Shown: positions 1-6,376 of the stretch, piece by piece
How the letters are laid out: the number at the start of each line of letters is the position of its first letter
Numbering within the stretch: position 1 is the first letter of the stretch
NCBI GenBank assembly: GCA_937891165.1
Contig: CALAEX010000057.1
Span: forward strand, 1 to 6,446
Length of the DNA stretch: 6,446 nucleotides
DNA from: an uncultured Lachnospiraceae bacterium
GTDB lineage: Bacteria > Bacillota > Clostridia > Lachnospirales > Lachnospiraceae
Reading direction: 5' to 3'
Program-made: the position numbers and the translations under genes
Notes under the pieces: model-generated
Database searches by the model: none
What the model was told of the DNA's origin: nothing
The model's input: the letters and a program-made list of their open reading frames with translations, nothing else

Positions 1-980
1 GAAAGTGTAGATAACATACTTGGAACAATCGCATCATAAACAATTGCACCATTTTCATTATAAATTGCTGGTGTATCAAATAAACGACCAAACCCACCAA
101 GGAAATAACAGCCTCCGGATACTACCATTGCAAATAAGGTAGAAATAATTGTTCCTGATTTAATTGATTTTTCATCTTTAATTGCATAAAATTTATGTAC
201 CATCTGTGGTAATCCCCAGGTTCCAAGAGAAGTTAAAATCACAACTCCTATTAAGTTTGGTAAATCTGGTCCAAAGAAGGAAGTAAATACACCTTTTTGT
301 CCCATCGTAAGTAGTACATCACTTTCAATTTCCGCTAATGTCTTTACTGCTTCATAAAAACCACCTTGACCATTTAATACCGCCACAATTACTGCCACAA
401 TACCACCAAGCATAATGATTCCTTGAATAAAATCATTAATTGCCGTTGCCATATAGCCACCTATAACAACATACACACCTGTTAGTGCAGCCATAACAAC
501 TACACATACTTCATAAGGAATATCAAATGCCATTCCAAAAAGTCTTGACAATCCATTATATACAGATGCTGTATATGGAATTAAAAAAATAAAGGAAATT
601 GCAGAAGCAGCAATTCTAAGTGCATTCGAGTCATATCTTTTTCCAAAATAATCTGGCATTGTCGATGCGGATAAATGCTTACTCATAACTCTCGTTCTTC
701 TACCAAGTACAATCCATGCAAGTAAAGAACCAATCACAGCATTTCCAATACCAATCCATGTTGCAGAAATACCATATTTATAACCAAACTGTCCTGCGTA
801 ACCAACAAATACTACCGCTGAAAAATATGATGTACCATAGGCAAATGCAGTCAACCATGGTCCAACACTACGCCCACCTAATACAAAATTATTCACATTT
901 GTAGCGTGTTTTCTAGAATACAAGCCAACAAACACCATTGTTGCAAAAAATAGAATTAAAAATATTATTTTTATAGCCAT
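1..980 (-). CDS. Sodium:solute symporter (SSS/PutP-like), C-terminus cut by window edge
   Basis: Integral membrane carrier of the SSS family, expected to import an organic solute with Na+. The reading frame opens at ATG 980-978 and stays open for 326 codons to the left edge, so the 3' part is missing; SSS proteins usually run to about 450-550 residues. A strong AGGAGG site (987-992) lies 6 nt before the ATG. Hydrophobic segments begin at residues 2-20. The stretch around residues 43-100 (LTAFAYGTSYFSAVVFVG, then GISATWIGIGNAV and LGRRTRV) matches PutP's helix-2/3 region, and TMPDYFGKRYD (107-117) is the usual PDYF element. VVIGGYMATAINDFIQG (171-187) is the SSS signature region, and GTWGLPQMVHKFYAIKD (253-269) is also typical. 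In my by-eye alignment the Na+-linked Asp55 of E. coli PutP falls on Tyr52, which argues against a plain proline carrier. It starts 34 bp after the amidohydrolase stop, so the two are probably co-transcribed. Family is secure; substrate is unknown. Confidence 0.93.
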   Translation of the reverse strand, partial: MAIKIIFLILFFATMVFVGLYSRKHATNVNNFVLGGRSVGPWLTAFAYGTSYFSAVVFVGYAGQFGYKYGISATWIGIGNAVIGSLLAWIVLGRRTRVMSKHLSASTMPDYFGKRYDSNALRIAASAISFIFLIPYTASVYNGLSRLFGMAFDIPYEVCVVVMAALTGVYVVIGGYMATAINDFIQGIIMLGGIVAVIVAVLNGQGGFYEAVKTLAEIESDVLLTMGQKGVFTSFFGPDLPNLIGVVILTSLGTWGLPQMVHKFYAIKDEKSIKSGTIISTLFAMVVSGGCYFLGGFGRLFDTPAIYNENGAIVYDAIVPSMLSTL

Positions 981-1014
981 ATTATTCCTCCTAGCTATTT
1001 TTTTATTGAAAATA

Positions 1015-1818
1015 TTACATCTTCCAATTTAACAATGCTTGTGCATTGTTAGAAAAAATAGCTTCTTTCTCTCCCTCCGTAATTGGCAACTGATTTATCC
1101 ATTCTACTCCTTTTTTCATATCACTCCATGGAGAATCTGTTGCAAATAAAATCTTTGCTTTATCATGTTTGTTATAAATTCGCATAAATTGTTCCTTTGT
1201 AATTGCATGAAAAATAAATGCTGTATCTAACCAAACATCTTGTCCTGCTAATAGCTCCTCTACTGCTTCCCATTGTCCAAAACCACCAAAATGTGCTAAG
1301 ATCATCTTCTTTGGTTTTATTTTATCTAATACTTTTCTCATTCTATCTGGTGGACAGTGTACAAGCTCTGGAAAACCAATATCAATACCAGCATGAGTAA
1401 TCACAATCAAATCTAATTCCGTTGCATATTCTAAAATTCGTAAATATCTGATATCATCAATCATCACACTTTGATAATCTGGATGAATTTTAATACCAAC
1501 AAATCCCATATCCTTAATTTGCTTTAATTCTTTTTTATAATCCTCACAATCTGGATGAATACTACCAAACGAAAGTAACTTTCCTTGATACTGTTCATTT
1601 ATCATTTTTGCAAAATTCTGAATATTTTCAGATTGACTTGGTTTTGTTGCTACTGGCAAAATAATGGACTTATCTATTCCACAACGCTCCATTGAATCTA
1701 ACAATCCACTTACCATACCATTTGTGGATGCTTTTATATTACAACGCTTTTCTAATAATTCTATGGTACTTGTTGCAATTCTTTCAGGAAAAATATGAGT
1801 GTGAAAATCAATAATCAT
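1015..1818 (-). CDS. Amidohydrolase_2 family (ACMSD-like) TIM-barrel metalloenzyme
   Basis: Complete 267-residue soluble protein of the amidohydrolase_2 branch of the amidohydrolase superfamily, which includes ACMSD-type decarboxylases and lactone or amide hydrolases. It opens with the strand-1 metal motif DFHTHIFP (His6 and His8). Further likely active-site residues are His142 in VITHAGIDIG (strand 5), His176 in ILAHFGGFGQWE (strand 6), and Asp228 in LFATDSPW (strand 8). GSIHPD (85-90) and GFVGIKIHPDYQ (105-116) are also typical. By analogy with ACMSD, His6, His8, His142 and Asp228 would hold one divalent metal and His176 would serve in catalysis. The start at 1818 is chosen because the HxH motif follows at once; the ribosome site (AAAGGCGA about 8 nt upstream) is only fair. 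It begins 210 bp after the ACT gene, beyond a terminator-like repeat, and lies 34 bp before the symporter. Substrate and reaction cannot be assigned from sequence. A cyclic-amide, lactone or carboxylate substrate brought in by the symporter is inference. Confidence 0.9.
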   Translation of the reverse strand: MIIDFHTHIFPERIATSTIELLEKRCNIKASTNGMVSGLLDSMERCGIDKSIILPVATKPSQSENIQNFAKMINEQYQGKLLSFGSIHPDCEDYKKELKQIKDMGFVGIKIHPDYQSVMIDDIRYLRILEYATELDLIVITHAGIDIGFPELVHCPPDRMRKVLDKIKPKKMILAHFGGFGQWEAVEELLAGQDVWLDTAFIFHAITKEQFMRIYNKHDKAKILFATDSPWSDMKKGVEWINQLPITEGEKEAIFSNNAQALLNWKM

Positions 1819-1876
1819 CTTACTGTCGCCTTTCTACATTAACTATTTCTAACATGAACATTCCCTATTTGCTTTG

Positions 1877-1972
1877 AAAAAGCCCAAGATTGTTGCAAAA
1901 AAATAACTACCATAAGCAACACATTGTTATATTTTGCAGACAAGTTCTATTTTGCAACATCTTCGGCTTTTT
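1877..1972 (-). terminator. Wide-looped inverted repeat, probable bidirectional terminator after the ACT gene
   Basis: Two arms, 1877-1900 and 1950-1972, are near-perfect reverse complements. Both share AAAAAGCC, then AAGAT, then GTTGCAAAA when read on the same strand, with one mismatch (C/G) and one extra T. A 49-nt loop (1901-1949) separates them. Each side ends in a run of five or six T after GGC, so either strand could give a stem followed by a U-tract, as in bidirectional terminators. It starts 57 bp past the ACT stop and ends 58 bp before the amidohydrolase start, separating the ior-paaK-ACT unit from the next genes. The loop is much larger than in a normal intrinsic terminator. A second TTTTGCA copy (1932-1938) could pair with the GTTGCAAAA arm instead, giving a shorter alternative hairpin. 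The element could also be a small inserted repeat. The rest of 1819-2028 shows no gene and no convincing promoter. Confidence 0.55.
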
Positions 1973-2028
1973 TATACATTTTTTATCTTTTATACAAAAC
2001 CAAGTCTGTACGATACCAAAGACCTATT

Positions 2029-2451
2029 TTATACTAACTCATTAGAGCGAATCAATTCCACTCCTGTCTGTTCTAATACTTTTGCTGCTGCCTCTAAATC
2101 TGCTGTCTTAATAACAATAGATGCATCATCCGTTCCAGTTGCCAATGCATACATATACTCAATATCAATACCTGCTTTACAAATTTCTGCAAGTAAAACT
2201 TGCAACTGACCTACTTGATGAGATAATTTTACAGCTAATACTGGTGTTAACATCGCTGCAAAATCTTTTGCTTTTAATACCTCTTTTGCTTTTTCTGGTT
2301 CAGACACAATCATACGCAATAATCCATAATCACTACTATCTGCTAAGGATAAAGAAATAATATTGATATTTGCCTCTTTTAAAGCCTCTAATACATCCTC
2401 TAATCTACCAGTACGATTTTCAATAAATACAGATAACTGATTGATAAACAT
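2029..2451 (-). CDS. Tandem ACT-domain protein, putative amino-acid sensor
   Basis: A 140-residue protein made of two ACT domains and nothing else. The first spans about residues 1-67 (INQLSVFIENRTGRLEDVLEALKEANINI, with the usual gly-turn NRTGRL that binds amino acids in ACT dimers). The second spans about 71-140 (VLAVKLSHQVGQLQVLLAEICKAGIDIEYMYA), again with a HQVGQL turn. ACT domains bind small ligands, mostly amino acids, and signal by changing dimer packing. No catalytic domain is attached, so it should act on a partner protein or on its own as a ligand-binding module. A similar tandem-ACT family is commonly found beside paaK-like and ior genes. An open frame extends upstream to an ATG at 2505, but the start at 2451 is preferred: a good AAGGAG site sits 7 nt before it and the ACT fold begins right there. 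It follows paaK by 101 bp. Which ligand it binds is unknown; an aromatic amino acid or aryl acid is inferred from context. Confidence 0.9.
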   Translation of the reverse strand: MFINQLSVFIENRTGRLEDVLEALKEANINIISLSLADSSDYGLLRMIVSEPEKAKEVLKAKDFAAMLTPVLAVKLSHQVGQLQVLLAEICKAGIDIEYMYALATGTDDASIVIKTADLEAAAKVLEQTGVELIRSNELV

Positions 2452-2458
2452 AATATAA

Positions 2459-2464
2459 CTCCTT
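2459..2464 (-). promoter_or_regulatory. Ribosome-binding site that fixes the ACT gene start
   Basis: AAGGAG on the minus strand with a 7-nt spacer to the ATG at 2451-2449. The in-frame upstream ATG at 2505-2503 has no comparable site, and the 18 codons it would add do not resemble an ACT domain, so the shorter protein is preferred. Confidence 0.8.
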
Positions 2465-2473
2465 TCGATAAAG

Positions 2474-2504
2474 ATTATACAATTAAGCGAATATTCGTAA
2501 TCCA
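2474..2504 (-). promoter_or_regulatory. Possible internal promoter with overlapping palindrome before the ACT gene
   Basis: On the minus strand a consensus -10 hexamer TATAAT (2474-2479) lies 22 bp before the ACT start codon, placing a start site just ahead of the ribosome site. A perfect 10-bp palindrome CGAATATTCG (2488-2497) falls in the would-be spacer, and ATTA/TAAT sequences flank it with a 2-nt offset. No good -35 box is visible: GATTAC at 17 bp spacing does not match, and TGGATT at 19 bp is only half right. The ACT gene might therefore have its own weak or activator-dependent promoter besides read-through from paaK. The rest of the 101-bp gap shows no terminator. Confidence 0.3.
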
Positions 2505-2552
2505 CTTCACTACTTACTCATAACCGAATAACTACTATCACAACTTTGTCAG

Positions 2553-3851
2553 TTAAACTAATTTTCTCTTATCAATTACTCGAACTGCTTTACCCATACT
2601 ACGCTCAATCGTTCTTGGTTCTACTAATTTTACTTTTACAGCAAGACCGATTGCTTGCTGAATGACAGTTGCAATTTTCCTTGTCAAATTCTCTAATTCA
2701 CTAATTTTATCAGAGAAGAATTTTTCATCTACTTCAATCTGTACTTCTAATGTATCCAAATTATTGACACGGTCTACAATTAATAAGTAGTATGGAGATG
2801 TTTCTCCCATTTCTAATAACGCAGCTTCTACTTGAGATGGGAATACATTGACACCACGAATAATTAACATATCATCGGAACGTCCTTTGAAACGACTAAT
2901 TCGAGCAAGTGTTCTACCACATTCGCATTTTTCATAACTGATACTTGTCAAGTCTTTTGTACGATAACGAAGTAAAGGTAATCCCTCTTTTGTTAATGTG
3001 GTAAATACTAATTCACCTGTTTCATTTTCTCCGATTGGTTGTAAAGTTTCTGGAGAAATAATTTCAGGCAAGAAATGGTCTTCATATACATGAAGCCCTT
3101 TATGATACTGACAATCACAAGCAACACCCGGACCCATTACTTCAGAAAGACCATAAATATCAAATGCATTAATATGAAGCTTTTCTTCAATCTGTAAACG
3201 CATCTGTTCTGTCCAAGGTTCCGCACCACAAATCGCTGTCTTTAATTTAATTTTATCTAAATCGCCTGCTGCTTCTAGTGTTTCTGCAATATGTAATAAA
3301 TAAGATGGAGTACATGCAAGGGCTGTTGCACCAAAATCTTTCATCATAGTAATTAATTTCTTTGTATTACCTGTAGACATTGGAACAACTGTTGCACCTA
3401 AATGTTCTGCACCATAATGAGCACCAAGACCACCTGTAAATAAACCATATCCATATGCTATCTGAATAATATCGTCTCTTGTTAAACCAGCTTGTGCAAA
3501 TGCTCTTGCTACACATTCTGCCCAAATATCAATATCTCGTTTTGTATAACCTACAACCGTTGCTTTTCCTGTTGTACCACTGGATGCATGAACTCTAACA
3601 ATCTGTGACATTGGAACTGCAAATAAACCAAATGGATAAGTATCTCTTAAATCATCCTTTGTTGTAAAAGGAAGTTTATGCAAATCCTCAATCCCTCTAA
3701 TATCTCCCGGTTCTACTCCCACCTTCTGCATTTTTTTACGATAAAATTCTACATTATGATAAATTCTATCTACTGTTTTTACTAATCTTGCACTTTGCAG
3801 ATGAGTCAGTTCATCACGGCTCATACATTCCTTTGCTTCATTCCAAATCAT
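2553..3851 (-). CDS. paaK: Phenylacetate-CoA ligase family (PaaK-type, AMP-forming)
   Basis: Cytosolic adenylate-forming ligase: arylacetate + ATP + CoA to arylacetyl-CoA + AMP + PPi. At 432 residues it has the usual PaaK length. Motifs in order: the phosphate loop VHASSGTTGKATVVGYT (87-103), AICGAEPWTEQMR (206-218), the adenine-side motif DIYGLSEVMGPG (231-242), RYRTKD (295-300), the hinge region KGRSDDMLIIRGVNVFPSQVE (start 322), and a C-terminal SMGKAVRV whose Lys421 is the expected catalytic lysine of the adenylation step. Cys245/Cys247 and Cys309/Cys311 form two Cys-X-Cys pairs, seen in many relatives and possibly a metal site. The start at 3851 has an AGGA-type site about 8 nt upstream. 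It begins 19 bp after the iorB stop, so the two are almost surely co-transcribed. Beside iorAB the likely substrates are phenylacetate, 4-hydroxyphenylacetate or indoleacetate. No ring-epoxidising paa genes appear, as expected in an anaerobe. Exact substrate and in vivo direction are inference. Confidence 0.93.
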   Translation of the reverse strand: MIWNEAKECMSRDELTHLQSARLVKTVDRIYHNVEFYRKKMQKVGVEPGDIRGIEDLHKLPFTTKDDLRDTYPFGLFAVPMSQIVRVHASSGTTGKATVVGYTKRDIDIWAECVARAFAQAGLTRDDIIQIAYGYGLFTGGLGAHYGAEHLGATVVPMSTGNTKKLITMMKDFGATALACTPSYLLHIAETLEAAGDLDKIKLKTAICGAEPWTEQMRLQIEEKLHINAFDIYGLSEVMGPGVACDCQYHKGLHVYEDHFLPEIISPETLQPIGENETGELVFTTLTKEGLPLLRYRTKDLTSISYEKCECGRTLARISRFKGRSDDMLIIRGVNVFPSQVEAALLEMGETSPYYLLIVDRVNNLDTLEVQIEVDEKFFSDKISELENLTRKIATVIQQAIGLAVKVKLVEPRTIERSMGKAVRVIDKRKLV

Positions 3852-3870
3852 TGTTTTGTCCTATCCTTTC

Positions 3871-4446
3871 TTACATTGCTTCATAGCCAAGCAAAAATGC
3901 TTTTTTATTTAATTCTACTGTCTTTGGTGGTACAGTTTTTTCAATAACATCTAACCATGCTTCTTCGGAAAAATCCATATGCTTTGCAGCAACACCAAGT
4001 ACAATAATATTAAATACTTTAGAATTACCAAGTTTAATAGCTTCTTCCATTGCTTTTACTTTTAATACAGTATGTTCTTTTTCTAAGTTTTCAATAATAT
4101 TTTCTGGATACTGTGCCATACCTGTTACTACCGTAATTGGGTCAATTCTTTGGTCATTGACTACAATAACACCATCTTTTTTCAAGAAATGTGCATAACG
4201 AAGTGCCTCTAACTTTTCAAAAGCAATTAACACATCTGCCTGTCCTTCTTCTACAATTGGCTCTGCTACTTGCTCCCCATAACGTACAAAAGTAACTACA
4301 CTACCACCTCTTTGTGCCATACCATGCACTTCGGAAAGTTTTACATCATACCCTGCTGCCACTGTAATTCCACCAAGGATACGGCTAGTAAGGAGTGTTC
4401 CTTGACCACCCACACCTACAATCATAATATTTTTTGTTTCTTTCAT
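3871..4446 (-). CDS. iorB: Indolepyruvate:ferredoxin oxidoreductase, beta subunit
   Basis: Small subunit (191 residues, normal for the family) of the oxygen-sensitive IorAB complex, equivalent to the gamma domain of pyruvate:ferredoxin oxidoreductase. It opens with IMIVGVGGQGTLLTSRIL (7-24), the glycine-rich GVGGQG loop of this domain. SEVHGMAQRGGSVVTFVRYG (38-57) follows and is the most diagnostic motif of IorB-like proteins. ADVLIAFEKLEALRY comes next, and GVAAK lies near the C-terminal third. No cysteine cluster is present, as expected, since the Fe-S clusters sit in IorA. An AGGAGAG site lies about 9 nt before the ATG at 4446. It comes 88 bp after iorA and 19 bp before the ligase. With IorA it converts arylpyruvate + CoA + oxidised ferredoxin to arylacetyl-CoA + CO2 + reduced ferredoxin, reversibly. 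Other 2-oxoacid oxidoreductases share this domain, but the HGMAQRGG form next to an IorA-type partner makes the call firm. Confidence 0.95.
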   Translation of the reverse strand: MKETKNIMIVGVGGQGTLLTSRILGGITVAAGYDVKLSEVHGMAQRGGSVVTFVRYGEQVAEPIVEEGQADVLIAFEKLEALRYAHFLKKDGVIVVNDQRIDPITVVTGMAQYPENIIENLEKEHTVLKVKAMEEAIKLGNSKVFNIIVLGVAAKHMDFSEEAWLDVIEKTVPPKTVELNKKAFLLGYEAM

Positions 4447-4471
4447 CCTACTACTCTCCTAATCTTCTAAA

Positions 4472-4502
4472 TTTTATGAATGCCCGTCTTGGCTTTTATG
4501 AA
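4472..4502 (-). repeat. Direct repeat and small dyads between iorA and iorB
   Basis: The 88-bp iorA-iorB gap holds a 9-bp direct repeat TTTTATGAA (plus-strand reading) at 4472-4480 and 4494-4502, 22 bp apart start to start, which is about two helical turns. The second copy overlaps a dyad TATGAAATCATA (4497-4508). A perfect 6+1+6 A/T dyad (4518-4530) lies directly after the iorA stop. None is a convincing terminator, since there is no GC stem. The gap is long for subunits of one complex, so these could be an mRNA processing or stability element or chance in AT-rich sequence. Confidence 0.3.
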
Positions 4503-4534
4503 ATCATATAAATTTAATTTTTTCAAAAAACTTA

Positions 4535-6274
4535 TTAAACTTCTATATGCTCAATTGCACCAAGTTTACAAAGTTGCATACAAAGACCACAACCGTTACA
4601 CATCGTTGCATCAATCTTCACTGTGCCATCTGCCTGTTTTGTTAATGCTGGACAGCCGGGTCTTAAACAAGCACCACACTTCTTACATTTATCTGAAACA
4701 GTCACACACTTTGTTGTAAACTTCTGACCTTTTAACAATACACAAGGAGATTTTGTAATAATGACCGATACTTCATCTTTTGCTACTTCTTCTTTTACTA
4801 CTTTTTCTAATGTTGCAATATCAAAAGCATTTACTTCTACAACATTCTTTACACCAATTGCTTTACATAAGGAAGGGATATCAATAGCAGGAACTACTTC
4901 ACCCATCAATGTCTTTCCAGTCGCAGCATGGTCTTGATGACCTGTCATACCAGTGGTAGAGTTATCTAAAATCATAACTGTTCCTGTTCCTTGATTGTAT
5001 ACCATATTCATCAAAGAATTAACACCTGTATGCATAAAGGTAGAATCACCAATCACTGCTACCCAATTTTTAATATATTCTTTTCCTTTTGCCTTTTCCA
5101 TACCATGAAGTGTAGAAATACTTGCACCCATACAAACCGTAGTATCTACAACACTTAACGGAGCTACTGCACCTAACGTATAACAACCAATATCACCAGC
5201 TGCATGAATCTTTAACTTATTCAAAACAGAATATACACTTCTATGTGGACAACCCGGACATAAAATTGGAGGACGAGCAGGAACGGTTGCAGGTGCTTTT
5301 CCTGTTACATCTTCTTTTAATACCACTTTACGAATCATATTCGCACTATATTCACCCTGTACTGTAAAAATTTCTTTACCAATACAAGAAATGCCCCAAG
5401 ATTTAATCTGTTCTTCAAATACTGGTTCTAATTCTTCAAATATGTACAATGTATCTACTTTTTTCGCAAATTCTTCAATTAACTTTCTTGGAAGTGGATG
5501 TACCAAACCAAGTTTTAATACACTTGCTTCTGGACAGGCTTCTCTTACATACTGATAAGGAATACCACTTGTAACAAAACCAATTTTTGTATCTCTTAGT
5601 TCCATACGATTTACTTCCATTTCACAAGCATCTTCTGCCATTTCTTTTAAACGCTTTTCTACATAGAGATGGCGAAGTTTTGCATTACCTGGCATCATAA
5701 CGAACTTTGCAGGATTACGTTCATAAATAACATCTTCTGGTACAACTCTATCTTCTAATGTCACAGGTCCTTGAGAATGTGCCAAACGAGTTGTCGTTCT
5801 AACAATCACAGGAGTATCATACTGCTCGGATAAAGTAAATGCATATTTCACAAAATCCTTTGCTTCCTGAGAATCGGATGGTTCTAATACAGGAACCATA
5901 GCAGCTCTTGCTACACAACGAGTATCCTGCTCATTCTGAGAAGAATATAAGCCTGGGTCATCCGCTGCCACTAATACAAGTCCACCATTCACACCGCTAT
6001 AAGAAATTGTATACAATGGGTCAGATGCTACATTCACACCAACGTGTTTCATAGATGCCATAGAACGCACACCACTCACAGAAGCACCAATTGCTACTTC
6101 CATCGCTACTTTTTCATTTGGAGACCACTCACAATAAATTTCTGGATATTTTACAACATTTTCACTAATTTCTGTACTAGGCGTACCAGGATAAGCAGCA
6201 GACACTTTCACACCTGCTTCATAAGCACCTCTAGCAATCGCCTCGTTACCTAACATAATTTTCTTTTCGCTCAT
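4535..6274 (-). CDS. iorA: Indolepyruvate:ferredoxin oxidoreductase, alpha subunit
   Basis: Large catalytic subunit (579 residues) of the ferredoxin-dependent enzyme that oxidatively decarboxylates indolepyruvate, phenylpyruvate and 4-hydroxyphenylpyruvate to the arylacetyl-CoA. Domains in order: the pyrimidine-binding oxidoreductase domain from LGNEAIARGAYEAGV (8-22), with AAYPGTPSTEI (26-36) and a conserved SMKHVGVNVASDP stretch (74-86); a middle domain (about 225-320); then CPGCPHR (339-345) and GDIGCYTLG (360-368). The thiamine-pyrophosphate motif starts with GDSTF (409-413) and ends with LDNSTT (436-441). The C-terminus carries two [4Fe-4S] ferredoxin motifs: Cys530, 533, 536, 541 (the IorA-type CxxCxxCxxxxCP) and Cys559, 562, 565, 569. 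The last Cys is followed by Lys rather than the common Pro. All expected residues are present. The start at 6274 leads straight into the conserved N-terminus; its ribosome site (GAGAG, about 7 nt away) is weak. It is the first gene of the ior-paaK-ACT unit, with a structured leader upstream. Confidence 0.96.
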   Translation of the reverse strand: MSEKKIMLGNEAIARGAYEAGVKVSAAYPGTPSTEISENVVKYPEIYCEWSPNEKVAMEVAIGASVSGVRSMASMKHVGVNVASDPLYTISYSGVNGGLVLVAADDPGLYSSQNEQDTRCVARAAMVPVLEPSDSQEAKDFVKYAFTLSEQYDTPVIVRTTTRLAHSQGPVTLEDRVVPEDVIYERNPAKFVMMPGNAKLRHLYVEKRLKEMAEDACEMEVNRMELRDTKIGFVTSGIPYQYVREACPEASVLKLGLVHPLPRKLIEEFAKKVDTLYIFEELEPVFEEQIKSWGISCIGKEIFTVQGEYSANMIRKVVLKEDVTGKAPATVPARPPILCPGCPHRSVYSVLNKLKIHAAGDIGCYTLGAVAPLSVVDTTVCMGASISTLHGMEKAKGKEYIKNWVAVIGDSTFMHTGVNSLMNMVYNQGTGTVMILDNSTTGMTGHQDHAATGKTLMGEVVPAIDIPSLCKAIGVKNVVEVNAFDIATLEKVVKEEVAKDEVSVIITKSPCVLLKGQKFTTKCVTVSDKCKKCGACLRPGCPALTKQADGTVKIDATMCNGCGLCMQLCKLGAIEHIEV

Positions 6275-6304
6275 TTTTTTACTCTCTTTCTCTTTTCTTG
6301 TTAC

Positions 6305-6331
6305 TTATTTTCTATAATTTATAGTAAATAA
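6305..6331 (-). promoter_or_regulatory. 27-bp AT-rich dyad upstream of iorA, candidate operator
   Basis: Two 13-bp arms around a single central base (6318). The plus-strand left arm is TTATTTTCTATAA and the right arm TTATAGTAAATAA, fully complementary apart from one T/T mismatch. It ends 30 bp before the iorA start codon, and its inner part contains TATAAA/TATAAT-like hexamers on both strands. It could be an operator over the core promoter or a hairpin in the leader RNA. No -35 box with proper spacing can be matched on the minus strand (TTGATA about 6351-6356 is too far or lacks a good -10 at 17 bp), so no promoter is called. AT-rich dyads arise by chance, but 12 of 13 pairs is more than expected locally. 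Confidence 0.45.
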
Positions 6332-6376
6332 ACTTTATAACACCGTTTTATCAAAGGCTTACTTAGCTTGGTATCT

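Noticed and set aside
716..904. Open frame of 62 codons on the plus strand
   Set aside because: It lies wholly opposite the symporter gene, has a low-complexity Gln/His-rich translation and no family motif; it is the antisense shadow of a real gene.
1877..1972. Insertion sequence or MITE
   Set aside because: The inverted repeats resemble element ends, but no transposase and no clear target-site duplication flank them; T-runs on both sides fit a terminator better.
1218..2360. Plus-strand open frames at 1218-1400, 1934-2209 and 2121-2360
   Set aside because: They run antisense to the amidohydrolase and ACT genes or across the inverted repeat, have no convincing ribosome sites, and give Leu/Gln/His-rich products of no known family.
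2452..2505. Longer N-terminus for the ACT protein starting at 2505
   Set aside because: It lacks a good ribosome site, would extend the protein with a non-homologous stretch, and overlaps the candidate promoter; ATG at 2451 has a strong AAGGAG site and begins the ACT fold.
4270..4719. Plus-strand open frames at 4270-4470 and 4480-4719
   Set aside because: Both are antisense to iorB and iorA; their His/Thr/Tyr-rich translations are typical complements of AT-rich coding sequence.
6044..6253. Plus-strand open frame rich in Thr, His and Phe
   Set aside because: It is the complement of the conserved N-terminus of iorA and has no independent support.
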